Source: Methylibium sp.
Lineage (GTDB): Bacteria > Pseudomonadota > Gammaproteobacteria > Burkholderiales > Burkholderiaceae_C
DNA length: 60,889 nucleotides
Reading direction: 5' to 3'
NCBI GenBank assembly: GCA_013824165.1
Contig: PNNH01000045.1
Span: 1 to 60,889 of the forward strand
Under the pieces are notes generated by a model, which saw nothing but the letters and a program-made list of their open reading frames with translations, did no database searches and was not told the DNA's origin. A program made the translations under genes and the position numbers. Positions 46,000 to 54,456 of the stretch are shown piece by piece (positions within the stretch are counted from its first letter, which is position 1; each line of letters starts with the position of its first letter).

Positions 46000-46967
46000 G
46001 TCTTTTTCGTCAGCAGTTCGTCCAACAGGCCCAGCAGCGTGGCACGCTCACGAGCTGGCTCGAACAAAGGGGCACGCAGCGCGCATTGCTGCGCCAAGGC
46101 CGGCAGCATAGCGGGCTCGTCGCGCGCGCGCTGAAGCAGGCGGGCCAGGCCCTTCGCATCGCCCGGCTCAAAAAATCCGGCGTAGTCCGCGCCCAGCAGG
46201 CCGACATTGCCGTCGATGCGCGAGGCCAGCACCGGCGTGCCGCTGACCACCGCCTCGATCACCGCATGCGCGCCGCCTTCCAGCCGGCTAGGATGCACCA
46301 GCACATGGGCCGCTGCGATGCGTGCGCGCGTCTGGGCATGGCTACAGCCGCCAAGCCATCGATAGCTGGGCTGCGCGGCGGCCAGCGCAAGCGCGGCCTC
46401 GCCCAGCTCAGGGTCGAGGGCGGCACCGACGTGATCGAGCAGGATGTCGCGGCGCCCTGCCAGCAGCCGGGCTGCATCGAAGTAACACTGCGGGTCTTTA
46501 ACCGCACGCAGATGGCCCACCATCAGCGCGCGCAGATGGCGCTGGGTCTTGGGCTGCGCCGCATCCCGTGCCGTGCTGGACTGCAGGCAGACGCGCACCT
46601 TGGCGCGCAAGTCCTGGGGTAGCGCCGCTGCACCCAGCTCATTGAGCACCACCAGGCGGTCGGCCAGTTGCAGCGAACGCTGCGCATGCGCGTCGACGGT
46701 GATGTCCTGGTAGAGATCGGTGCCGGTCAGCACCAGCAGCAAGGGGCGCGCGGGATGCTGAGCCCGCCAGGCCAGCATCGAAGCGGCTGAGCGGCGGGCA
46801 TGCAGCGCGATCATCAAGGCCTCGTCGCCGGCCTGCCAATCGCTGCACAGCGTGACCCGGTAGCGTGGCCGCAGCATGCGCGCCCAGCGTTGAGCGGTTT
46901 GCCAGTTGCCGTTGTTGGCCGCCGCCAACGCCGGTGTGACAAGAACGATGGCGGGCGGCTTGGGCAC
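45996..46967 (-). CDS. senB: GT4-type glycosyltransferase, probable selenosugar synthase SenB
   Basis: A 323-residue glycosyltransferase with GT-B layout. The N-lobe starts IVLVTPALAAANNGNWQTAQRWAR and has LIALHARRS-like and LVLTGTDLYQDI patterns; the C-lobe has VGHLRAVKDP, HVGAALDPELG, RWLGG and the GT4 donor motif EGGAHAVIE (230-238) followed by SGTPVLASRIDGNVGLLG. These match, from memory, the family that includes SenB, which joins selenophosphate to a UDP-sugar to form a C-Se bond. Overlap with selD strongly supports this. No senA-like gene is in the window. It follows prlC by 15 bases. Confidence 0.82.
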   Translation of the reverse strand: MPKPPAIVLVTPALAAANNGNWQTAQRWARMLRPRYRVTLCSDWQAGDEALMIALHARRSAASMLAWRAQHPARPLLLVLTGTDLYQDITVDAHAQRSLQLADRLVVLNELGAAALPQDLRAKVRVCLQSSTARDAAQPKTQRHLRALMVGHLRAVKDPQCYFDAARLLAGRRDILLDHVGAALDPELGEAALALAAAQPSYRWLGGCSHAQTRARIAAAHVLVHPSRLEGGAHAVIEAVVSGTPVLASRIDGNVGLLGADYAGFFEPGDAKGLARLLQRARDEPAMLPALAQQCALRAPLFEPARERATLLGLLDELLTKKT

Positions 46968-46982
46968 GCGTGAGCTCTGGCC

Positions 46983-49028
46983 TCAGGCCGGCAGCAGCCC
47001 TCGCCCGCGCAGCATCGGTTGCACCACCGCATCACGCCCGCGGAAGGCACGGTAGGCCTCGCGCGGCTCGCGGCTGTTGCCGCTGGACAGCACATGCTTG
47101 AGCAGCTTGGACGCCACCTGCGGATCGAAGGGGCTGCCCGCCTCGACAAATGCCTCATAGCCATCGGCGTCCAGCACTTCGGCCCACATATAGACGTAGT
47201 AGCCCGCGGCATAGCCGCTGCCGCTGAACAGATGCTGGAAATGCGCCAGGCGGTGGTTCATGCCGCAGGCGGCCGGCAGGCCGTAAGCGGCCATGGCTTC
47301 CGCTTCGAACGCGGTGATGTCCGGGCCTTGCGCATCGGTCAGGGCATGGGCCGCCATATCGACCAGCGCGCTAGCGGTGTAGCGCACAGTTTCATAGCCC
47401 TGGTTGAACAGTTCGGCCGCCTTCAGCTTGGCCAGCAGCGCGTCAGGGATCGGCTCGCCGCTCTGGTAGTGGCGGGCGTGCTTCTTCAGCACGGACGGCT
47501 CGCTCATCCAGTGCTCGAAGATCTGCGAGGGCAGCTCGACGAAATCGCGCAGCACCTGGGTGCCAGACAGGCGCTCGTACTCCACATCCGACAGCAGGCC
47601 GTGCAGACCATGGCCGAACTCGTGGAACAGCGTGCGCGCGTCGTCAAAGCTCAGCAGGGTCGGCTCACCCGGCGCGCCCTTGGCGAAGTTGTTGTTGTTG
47701 AGGATGATGGGAAGCGCGCCGATGCCATTGCGCGCCTGCCAGCGCAAGGCGTTCATCCAGGCACCGCTGCGCTTGGTCGAGCGGGCGAAGTTGTCGTGCA
47801 GGAACAGGCCGCGCATGGCGCCGTCCACGCCCTGCACCTCGTAGACCTTGACGTCCGGGTGGTAGCCCTGCACTTCGGGCTTGTGCTCGAAGCGCAGACC
47901 GAACAACTGCCCGGCGCAGTCGAACAGGGCCTGCACCATCGCGTCCAGCGGGAAGTAGGGCTTGACCTCGGCTTCTTCGAGGTCGTAGCGCGCCTTGCGC
48001 ACTTTCTCGGCGTAGTAGCGCCAGTCCCAGGGCTCCAACGTGAAGTTCTCGCCGCGCGAGGCCATCATGCCGACCAGCGCCTGACGCTCCGCTTCAGCGG
48101 CCGCCTTGGCCGGCTCCCAGACCTGGTCGAGCAGGCCCAGCACCGCTTCGCGGCTGCCGGCCATGGTGTCGGCCAGTGCATAGTCGGCGTAGCAGGCATA
48201 GCCGTGCAGGCGCGCCTGCTCGTTGCGCAGGGTCAGGATCTCGCGCGCCACCTCGCGGTTGTCGGTGGCGCCAGCGTTCTCGCCGCGGCCCACCCAGGCC
48301 TTGTAGGCCTGCTCGCGCAGATCACGCCGCTCGCTGAAGGTCAGGAAGGGCACGATGTGCGAGCGCGACAGGGTGATGCAATAGCGCCCCTCGCCCAGAT
48401 TGCGCTCGGCGGCGGCCTGGCGCGCCGCAGCGCGCACAAAGTCCGGCAGGCCGGCCAGATCGGCCTCGCTGGCAAGCACCAGCTGGTAGCCGCTCTCGTC
48501 GGCCAGCACGTTCTGGGCAAACTGCGTGTTGAGCTCGGCCAGGCGTTCGACCACCTGGGCATAGCGCTGCTGCGCCAGCCCTTGCAGCTTGGCACCGGCA
48601 CGCACGAAGTCCAGATGGGTGCGCTCCAGCAGGCGCAGCTGCTCGGGCGTCAGGCCCAGCGCGTTGCGTTCTGCATACATCACGTCGACGCGCTTGAACA
48701 GCGCGGCGTGCATGTAAACCGCATTGCCATGCGCGGCCAGCGGTGCGGCCAGCGCACGCTGGGCCTGCTGCAGTTCAGGTGAGGTGGCGGAAGCCGCCAG
48801 GGTGTAGAACAGATGCTCCAGCCGGCCCAACAGGCGGCCGCTGCGATCAAAGGCCGCCAGCGTGTTGTCGAAGCTCGGCGCCTCAGCCTGGTTCGCAATA
48901 GCATCAAGTTCAGCGCGGTGCTGCGCCAGCGCGGCCTCGAAAGCCGGTGCGAACTGAGTCGCCTCAATGTCGGCAAAGGGCGGCAGACCGTAGGGGGTGT
49001 TCCAGTCTTGAAGCAGGGGGTTGCTCAT
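46983..49028 (-). CDS. prlC: oligopeptidase A (M3 family)
   Basis: A 681-residue cytoplasmic zinc peptidase that degrades short peptides, including cleaved signal peptides. The catalytic HEFGH (469-473) and third ligand E498 (LRDFVELPSQ) are present, as is LLQDWNTPYGLPPFADI at the N-terminus, typical of OpdA/PrlC. Length is normal. It is the first gene of a minus-strand operon with senB and selD, yet no functional link to selenium is obvious; it may simply share the promoter. A terminator at 49101-49133 isolates it from the gene upstream. Confidence 0.95.
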   Translation of the reverse strand: MSNPLLQDWNTPYGLPPFADIEATQFAPAFEAALAQHRAELDAIANQAEAPSFDNTLAAFDRSGRLLGRLEHLFYTLAASATSPELQQAQRALAAPLAAHGNAVYMHAALFKRVDVMYAERNALGLTPEQLRLLERTHLDFVRAGAKLQGLAQQRYAQVVERLAELNTQFAQNVLADESGYQLVLASEADLAGLPDFVRAAARQAAAERNLGEGRYCITLSRSHIVPFLTFSERRDLREQAYKAWVGRGENAGATDNREVAREILTLRNEQARLHGYACYADYALADTMAGSREAVLGLLDQVWEPAKAAAEAERQALVGMMASRGENFTLEPWDWRYYAEKVRKARYDLEEAEVKPYFPLDAMVQALFDCAGQLFGLRFEHKPEVQGYHPDVKVYEVQGVDGAMRGLFLHDNFARSTKRSGAWMNALRWQARNGIGALPIILNNNNFAKGAPGEPTLLSFDDARTLFHEFGHGLHGLLSDVEYERLSGTQVLRDFVELPSQIFEHWMSEPSVLKKHARHYQSGEPIPDALLAKLKAAELFNQGYETVRYTASALVDMAAHALTDAQGPDITAFEAEAMAAYGLPAACGMNHRLAHFQHLFSGSGYAAGYYVYMWAEVLDADGYEAFVEAGSPFDPQVASKLLKHVLSSGNSREPREAYRAFRGRDAVVQPMLRGRGLLPA

Positions 49029-49100
49029 GCGTGCTGTCTCGGCTCCGGCTGCAGCGCGGGTAGCGCCGCCGGTGGGTTGTGGTGTGCGTGAATCGATTCT

Positions 49101-49133
49101 AAAAAGGCCGCCGCCCGGGTGGGAGCGGCGGCC
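49101..49133 (-). terminator. Rho-independent terminator of the gene at 49160
   Basis: Perfect 9-bp stem GGCCGCCGC (49106-49114) and GCGGCGGCC (49125-49133) with a 10-base loop, followed on the minus strand by five T (49101-49105). It lies 26 bases after the stop of the coiled-coil protein gene. Confidence 0.92.
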
Positions 49134-49159
49134 TGAATGGCGCAGCGCAGTCCAGGGCC

Positions 49160-49813
49160 TTATTTCAGGCCCAGCTCCTTGCGCACCGCAATCTCGTCGG
49201 CTTCGTCATAAGGCTTGTTGGCGCATTGAGCCTTCCAGTCGTCGGCCTTGTCCAGATGCGCATCGGTACGCACGCGCAGCGGCTCGGTTGTCTTGTTGTG
49301 CGCTTCGACCTTGGCATCAAAGGCCTTGGCGTCGATGTCGTACTGGCGCTTGCCGTTGTTGAAGGCATCGATGCGGGCGTCCAGCGCGGCCGCACGGGCC
49401 TGGTAGTCAGCCAGGGCCTTGGCGGCATCGGCCTTCTCCATCTTGGGCAGTTGCTCCTTCAGCGTCTCGTTGAGCTTGATCACGGCCTCGCGATCCGCCT
49501 TGATCGCGGCGGCATCGGTGCCGACAGTCTGGCCGCGCTTGTTCAGCTCGTCCTTGCCGGCCAGCAGCTCCGCACGCTCCTTGGCATGGGTGGCCTGCGC
49601 CTCCTTGATGGCGGCCGCCTCGGTGTTGTTGGCTTCGAACAGCTGCAGGCAGCTGCGCAGCTCGTCGCGGCTCATCAGCTTGGGCTTGGGCTTCTCCACC
49701 ACCGGGCGGCTGACCTTGTTGTTCTTGGGGTCGACCTTGGCATTCGGGTTGGCGGTTTGGGCCAGCACGGGCAGCGCGGCGGTCAGAAAGGCGCAGAGCA
49801 AAAGGCGTTTCAT
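49160..49813 (-). CDS. exported coiled-coil protein, hypothetical
   Basis: A 217-residue protein with a clear signal peptide (KRLLLCAFLTAALPVLAQ). The mature part is charged and helical with a probable coiled coil (about 55-175): repeated Ala/Lys/Glu-rich heptads such as KADREAVIKLNETLKEQL. Two cysteines are visible in SCLQLFEAN and KAQCANKPYDEADE and might form a disulfide. Probably periplasmic. Not matched to a named family. It is monocistronic, with its own strong terminator, and diverges from yaeQ. Confidence 0.78.
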   Translation of the reverse strand: MKRLLLCAFLTAALPVLAQTANPNAKVDPKNNKVSRPVVEKPKPKLMSRDELRSCLQLFEANNTEAAAIKEAQATHAKERAELLAGKDELNKRGQTVGTDAAAIKADREAVIKLNETLKEQLPKMEKADAAKALADYQARAAALDARIDAFNNGKRQYDIDAKAFDAKVEAHNKTTEPLRVRTDAHLDKADDWKAQCANKPYDEADEIAVRKELGLK

Positions 49814-49979
49814 GGAGCAGTTTTCGGATCGGTGCGCCGGGACGGCGCGGTGAAAGAAAAGCGGACCCCTAGGCGAGTCCGAGTGGCATCATGCCACGCA
49901 GCCCGGCTTCCTGCCCTCCGGGCCGCCCCGGGGCCGGCGACGATAATCGCGTCCTTCGCCCCCGTTCCCAAGGCCCCCC

Positions 49980-50543
49980 ATGGCGCTCAAAGCCACGATT
50001 TACAAAGCCCTGCTCAACGTTTCGGACATGGATCGCCATGTTTACGGCGAGCACAACCTGACGATTGCCCGCCATCCCTCGGAGACCGACGAGCGGATGA
50101 TGATCCGCGTGCTGGCGCTGGCGATGTTTCTGCCGGCCGATGATCTGCACGGCCGCTTGGAATTCAGCAAGGGTTTATCGGATGTCGACGAGCCCGAGCT
50201 CTGGCAGATTGATCTGAGCGGCGAGATCGTGCATTGGATCGACCTGGGCCAGCCCGATGAGCGCCGCATCATGAAGGCCCATGGGCGCGCCGGCCGTGTG
50301 ACGGTGATCAGCTTTGCCTCAAGCACCCCGGTGTGGTGGGGCAATCTGCAAGGCAAGCTGACACGCGCGCCGCGCGTTACCGTGCTGCAGATTCCGCATG
50401 AGCAGTCGCAGGCCCTGGCCAAGCTGGCCGAGCGCAGCATGCAGCTGCAGATCAGCATCCAGGACGGCGTTGCCTATGTCTCGGCCGGCGAGCGTTCGGT
50501 CGAGATCGCCCCCATCGTGCTGAAGGCTGGGGAGGACAGCTGA
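49980..50543 (+). CDS. yaeQ: YaeQ family protein
   Basis: A 187-residue cytoplasmic protein that matches YaeQ throughout: MALKATIYKALLNVSDMDRH at the start, ARHPSETDERMMIRVLALA, DEPELWQIDLSGEIVHWIDLGQPDE, and VTVLQIP in the C-terminal half. YaeQ has a PD-(D/E)XK-like fold, and E. coli YaeQ was linked to suppression of rfaH-type defects, but its biochemical role is unsettled. It is followed by a hydrolase gene with a 1-base stop/start overlap, so the two are probably co-translated. Confidence 0.94.
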   Translation: MALKATIYKALLNVSDMDRHVYGEHNLTIARHPSETDERMMIRVLALAMFLPADDLHGRLEFSKGLSDVDEPELWQIDLSGEIVHWIDLGQPDERRIMKAHGRAGRVTVISFASSTPVWWGNLQGKLTRAPRVTVLQIPHEQSQALAKLAERSMQLQISIQDGVAYVSAGERSVEIAPIVLKAGEDS

Positions 50544-51400
50544 TGCTGCGCAGCGGCGCCCTGCTCGCCCTCTGCCTGGTCCTGGCCATGGCGCCGGCCG
50601 AGCCTGCGTGCGCCGCCAGCGAGATCCAGCGCATCGAGCTGCCGGCCGGCGAGCTCAGCCTGGTCGGCCATTGGTCGCCCGCTCCCCAGCCCGGGCGGCG
50701 CGCATCGGTGCTGCTGCTGCATGGCTGCGGCGGACCGTATGACGCCAAAGGCGGGCTGTCGGCGCGCATGCGCGAGTACAGCGTGCTGCTCAATCAGCAG
50801 GGCTATCACGCGCTGGTACTGGACTCGCTGACGCCGCGGGGCGAGACCGAGCTCTGCACCCAACGCATCGGCACGCGGCGCATAACCCAGCAGGAGCGCC
50901 GGCACGACACGCTGGCGGCACTGCGCTGGCTGGCCGGTCGCGACGATGTCGACGCCCAGCGCCTGGTGCTGCTGGGCTGGTCGCATGGCGGGAGTGCCGT
51001 GCTCGCGTCGACCAACAATAAGCACCCCGAAGTACGCGATGCTGCGCTGCGGCCTCGTGCCGCGATTGCTTTCTATCCAGGTTGCAGCGATGAAGCCCGG
51101 CGCGGCTATCGTCCAACGGCGCCGCTGCTGCTGCTGTTGGGCGCTGCGGACGACTGGACGCCCGCGGCGCCGTGCGAAGCGCTGGCCAGGCAATCCGACG
51201 AGCCCAAGCCGGTCTGGCACAGCTATGCCGGGGCTTACCACGGCTTCGACAGCAAGGCCCCGGTGAGGCTGCGGCGCGACGTGCCCAACGGCGTCAATCC
51301 TGGCGCCGGCGTGCATGTGGGCGGACAGGCGCAGGCGCGGGAGCAATCGCGCCAGGCCTTGCTGGATTTCCTGGAGCAGACATTGCGCGCACCGCGCTGA
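50543..51400 (+). CDS. exported alpha/beta hydrolase (dienelactone hydrolase-like)
   Basis: A 285-residue protein with a signal peptide (ALLALCLVLAMAPAEPACAA) and an alpha/beta hydrolase fold: oxyanion region VLLLHGCGGPYD, nucleophile elbow GWSHGGSAV, a later acidic region in LLGAADDWTPAAPCEAL, and catalytic His in YAGAYHGFDS. The layout and YHGFD motif fit the dienelactone hydrolase group, most of whose periplasmic members have unknown substrates. Its ATG overlaps the yaeQ stop (TGATG). Confidence 0.88.
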   Translation: MLRSGALLALCLVLAMAPAEPACAASEIQRIELPAGELSLVGHWSPAPQPGRRASVLLLHGCGGPYDAKGGLSARMREYSVLLNQQGYHALVLDSLTPRGETELCTQRIGTRRITQQERRHDTLAALRWLAGRDDVDAQRLVLLGWSHGGSAVLASTNNKHPEVRDAALRPRAAIAFYPGCSDEARRGYRPTAPLLLLLGAADDWTPAAPCEALARQSDEPKPVWHSYAGAYHGFDSKAPVRLRRDVPNGVNPGAGVHVGGQAQAREQSRQALLDFLEQTLRAPR

Positions 51401-51439
51401 CAATGACCCCTTGCCATTCACCGCACGACCGAGTCCTGC

Positions 51440-53572
51440 ATGATCAAAATTCCGCGTTTCCCCCTGGGCCGACTGGCCCTGCTGGCCACCCTTCTGCTGC
51501 CTCTTGCCGCCATGTCGCAACCCTCCCCCGCATCCAAGGACGATCCCTACCTTTGGCTTGAAGACGTTCAGGGCGAACGTGCGCTGAACTGGGTGCGCGA
51601 GCGCAATGCCAGCACCCAGAAGCAGCTGCAGCAGCAGCCCGAGTTCGGCCAGCTGCGCGGGGCGATCCTGGAAGTGCTGAACTCGCGTGACCGCATCCCG
51701 GCCATCAGCCGCCGCGGCGACTTTGTCTACAACCTCTGGCAGGACGAGCGCAACAAGCGCGGCCTGTGGCGCCGCACCACGCTGGCCGAGTACCGCAAGC
51801 CCGAGCCGAAGTGGGAAACGGTGCTGGATCTGGACGCGCTGGGTGCGGCCGAGAAGGAAAGCTGGGTCTTCGCCGGTGCCAGCTGCCTGGCGCCCGAGTA
51901 CCGCCATTGCCTGGTGTCTCTGTCGCGCGGCGGAGCCGATGCCAGCGTCGTGCGCGAGTTCGATCTGGTGGAAAAGCGCTTCGTCAAGGACGGCTTCGCG
52001 CTGGCCGAAGCCAAGAGTCAGGTCGACTGGATCGACAAGGACACGATCTACGTCGGCACCGACTTCGGACCCGGTTCGCTGACCGACTCGGGCTATGTGC
52101 GCGTCATCAAGCGCTGGAAGCGCGGCACGCCGCTGGCGTCGGCGACCACCGTGTTCGAGGGTGAGAGCAAGGACGTGGCAGCCTCGGTGTCGGTGGACAA
52201 GTCACGCGGCTTCGAGCGCACCGTGTTCAGCCGCGCGCTGGACTTCTACAACACCCGCCACTGGCTGCTGCAGCCGGACGGCAAGCAGCTGGCGCTGGAC
52301 CTGCCCACCGATGTCCAGCCCAGCTTCTGGGGTGCGCGCCTGCTGCTCGATCTGCGCAAGGACTGGCAGGTCGGCCCGACGCTCTACCCGGCCGGCAGCC
52401 TGCTGGTCGGCGATGTCGAATCCTTCCTGAAGGGCGAGCGCAAGTTCCAGCCGCTGTTCACCCCCAGCAGCACACGCTCGCTGGCGGGCTACGGCCTGAC
52501 GAAGAGCCGTGTGCTGCTCAACATCAGCGACAAGGTCGCCAGCCGGCTGGAGGAATGGGACTTCAGCGACAAGGAGCCCAAACAGCGCGCCGTCAAGGCG
52601 CCCTTCCCCGGCACCTTGAGCTTGATGAGCCTGCGCGATGCCAGCCTCGCCAAGGACGAACTGGCTGAGCGCTATCTGCTGAACTATGCCGACTTCCTGA
52701 CGCCGGACACCCTGTATCTGGCCCAGGCCGGCAGCGACGAGCGCGAGGCGCTGAAGGCCCGCAAACCGCTGTTCGACGCGGCCGGCATGCGCGCCGAGCA
52801 GCTGTTCGCCAAGAGCAAGGACGGCACCGAGGTGCCCTACTTCGTGGTCTGGCCAGCCGGCGCCAAGGCCGATGGCAAGAACCCGACGCTGCTCTACGGC
52901 TACGGCGGCTTCGAGGTGTCGATGCAGCCCTGGTATTCCGGCGGCTTCGGCCGCGCCTGGTACAGCCGCGGCGGCGTGCTGGTGCTGGCCAATATCCGCG
53001 GCGGCGGCGAGTTCGGCCCGCGCTGGCACCAGGCGGCCATCCGCGAGAACAAGCAAAAGAGCTATGACGACTTCATCGCCGTGGCCGAGGACCTGATCCG
53101 CCGCGGCATCAGCTCGCCGGCGCATCTGGGCATCATGGGTGGCAGCAATGGCGGCCTGCTGGTTGGCGCCACCATGGTGCAGCGCCCTGAGCTGTTCAAG
53201 GCCGTGGTCTGCCAAGTGCCGCTGCTGGACATGCGGCGCTACCACACGCTGCTGGCCGGTGCGTCCTGGATGGCTGAGTATGGCGACCCGGATAAGGCCG
53301 AGGACTGGGCCTTCATCAGCAAGTACAGCCCGTACCAGAACGTCAAGCCCGGCGTGAAGTACCCGCAGCTGCTGTTCACCACCTCGACCCGCGACGACCG
53401 CGTGCATCCCGGCCACGCCCGCAAGATGGCCGCATTGATGCAGGCCCAGGGCCACGACTTCCTGTACTTCGAGAACATCGAAGGCGGGCATGGCGGCGCC
53501 GCCGACAACGAACAGCGCGCCACCATGCAAGCGCTGGAATACAGCCACCTGTGGCAACAACTGCGCCGCTGA
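51440..53572 (+). CDS. prolyl oligopeptidase family serine peptidase (S9A), exported
   Basis: A 710-residue peptidase with a signal peptide (about 1-26), an N-terminal beta-propeller beginning DDPYLWLEDVQGERALNWV, and a C-terminal alpha/beta hydrolase domain. Catalytic triad: S569 in GGSNGG, Asp near 652 in TSTRDDRVHPGH, and H684 in EGGHGG. NPTLLYGYGGFEVS and ANIRGGGEFGPRWH are typical of S9A. Cleaves short proline-containing peptides, here in the periplasm. It starts 39 bases after the hydrolase gene and may be in its operon. Confidence 0.93.
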   Translation: MIKIPRFPLGRLALLATLLLPLAAMSQPSPASKDDPYLWLEDVQGERALNWVRERNASTQKQLQQQPEFGQLRGAILEVLNSRDRIPAISRRGDFVYNLWQDERNKRGLWRRTTLAEYRKPEPKWETVLDLDALGAAEKESWVFAGASCLAPEYRHCLVSLSRGGADASVVREFDLVEKRFVKDGFALAEAKSQVDWIDKDTIYVGTDFGPGSLTDSGYVRVIKRWKRGTPLASATTVFEGESKDVAASVSVDKSRGFERTVFSRALDFYNTRHWLLQPDGKQLALDLPTDVQPSFWGARLLLDLRKDWQVGPTLYPAGSLLVGDVESFLKGERKFQPLFTPSSTRSLAGYGLTKSRVLLNISDKVASRLEEWDFSDKEPKQRAVKAPFPGTLSLMSLRDASLAKDELAERYLLNYADFLTPDTLYLAQAGSDEREALKARKPLFDAAGMRAEQLFAKSKDGTEVPYFVVWPAGAKADGKNPTLLYGYGGFEVSMQPWYSGGFGRAWYSRGGVLVLANIRGGGEFGPRWHQAAIRENKQKSYDDFIAVAEDLIRRGISSPAHLGIMGGSNGGLLVGATMVQRPELFKAVVCQVPLLDMRRYHTLLAGASWMAEYGDPDKAEDWAFISKYSPYQNVKPGVKYPQLLFTTSTRDDRVHPGHARKMAALMQAQGHDFLYFENIEGGHGGAADNEQRATMQALEYSHLWQQLRR

Positions 53573-53610
53573 AGCCAGCCTTGGTGCAGGCCTCGAACTG
53601 AAAGCCAAGC

Positions 53611-54456
53611 ATGGAAATCACCCACAACGAGCAGCACCAGCGCTTCGAGGCCTGGGTCGACGGGCACCGCTGTGAACTCGATTACCGCCGCGAACCGGAA
53701 CGCCTGACCATCACCCACACCGGCACAGCGCCTGAGCTACGCGGGCGCGGTCTGGCCGCCGTGCTGGTGGAACATGCGCTGCGCTGGGCGGCGCCGCTGG
53801 GCCTGCAATTGCTGCCGGCCTGCAGCTATGTGCAGGTCTATATAGAGCGCCACCCGCATTGGCAGCGCCTGTTGGAGACGGGCCTGGCGCAGCAGGTGCT
53901 GAACTTCTGGTTCGGCCCGATCGGCAGTGAGTCCGACGGGCAGACGCGCACCGCATGGTTCAAGAAGGATGAGGCTTTCGATGCCGAAGTGCGGGAGCGC
54001 TTCGGCGCCCTGCTGGACCAGGCGTTGGCCGGCGGCCTGCAAGCCTGGGACCGCAGCGCCTTCGGCACGCTGGCCCATGTGCTGCTGCTGGACCAGTTCA
54101 CCCGCAACGCCTTCCGTGGCCAGCCGCGGGCCTTTGCCGGCGATGCGCAGGCGCTGCGCAGCGCGCTGACGCTGATCGATCGCGGGCAGGATGCCAAGCT
54201 CAGCACGCTGCAGCGCTGGTTCATCTACCTGCCGCTTGAGCATGCCGAAGACCTGGCCCTGCAGCAGCGCTGCGTGGCCTTGTTCGAAGCGCTGGCCGGC
54301 GCCGACCCGAGCCTGGCCGGAGCGCTGGACTATGCGCACCGGCACCTGGCCGTGATCGAGCGCTTCGGGCGTTTTCCGCACCGCAACGCCATCCTGGGGC
54401 GCCCAAGCAGCGCGGCGGAACTGGACTATCTGGCGCAACCCGGCTCAGGATTCTGA
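53611..54456 (+). CDS. fusion of a YjdJ-like GNAT domain and DUF924
   Basis: A 281-residue protein with two normally separate domains. Residues 1-90 form a small GNAT-type domain (Pfam GCN5-related, YjdJ-like): RLTITHTGTAPELRGRGLAAVLVEHAL and SYVQVYIERHPHWQRLL. Residues 93-278 form DUF924: VLNFWFGPIG, AWFKKDEAFDAEVRERF, LLDQFTRNAFRG, RWFIYLPLEHAED and FGRFPHRNAILGR. DUF924 is a helical, TPR-like family of unknown function. The join is seamless with no stop or frameshift. Both domains look complete. The end overlaps the opposite-strand kinase gene by 12 bases. Confidence 0.85.
   Translation: MEITHNEQHQRFEAWVDGHRCELDYRREPERLTITHTGTAPELRGRGLAAVLVEHALRWAAPLGLQLLPACSYVQVYIERHPHWQRLLETGLAQQVLNFWFGPIGSESDGQTRTAWFKKDEAFDAEVRERFGALLDQALAGGLQAWDRSAFGTLAHVLLLDQFTRNAFRGQPRAFAGDAQALRSALTLIDRGQDAKLSTLQRWFIYLPLEHAEDLALQQRCVALFEALAGADPSLAGALDYAHRHLAVIERFGRFPHRNAILGRPSSAAELDYLAQPGSGF

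Noticed and set aside
44923-46967. Selenocysteine incorporation locus
   Set aside because: selA, selB and a tRNA-Sec are absent from the window, and the partner of selD is a glycosyltransferase.
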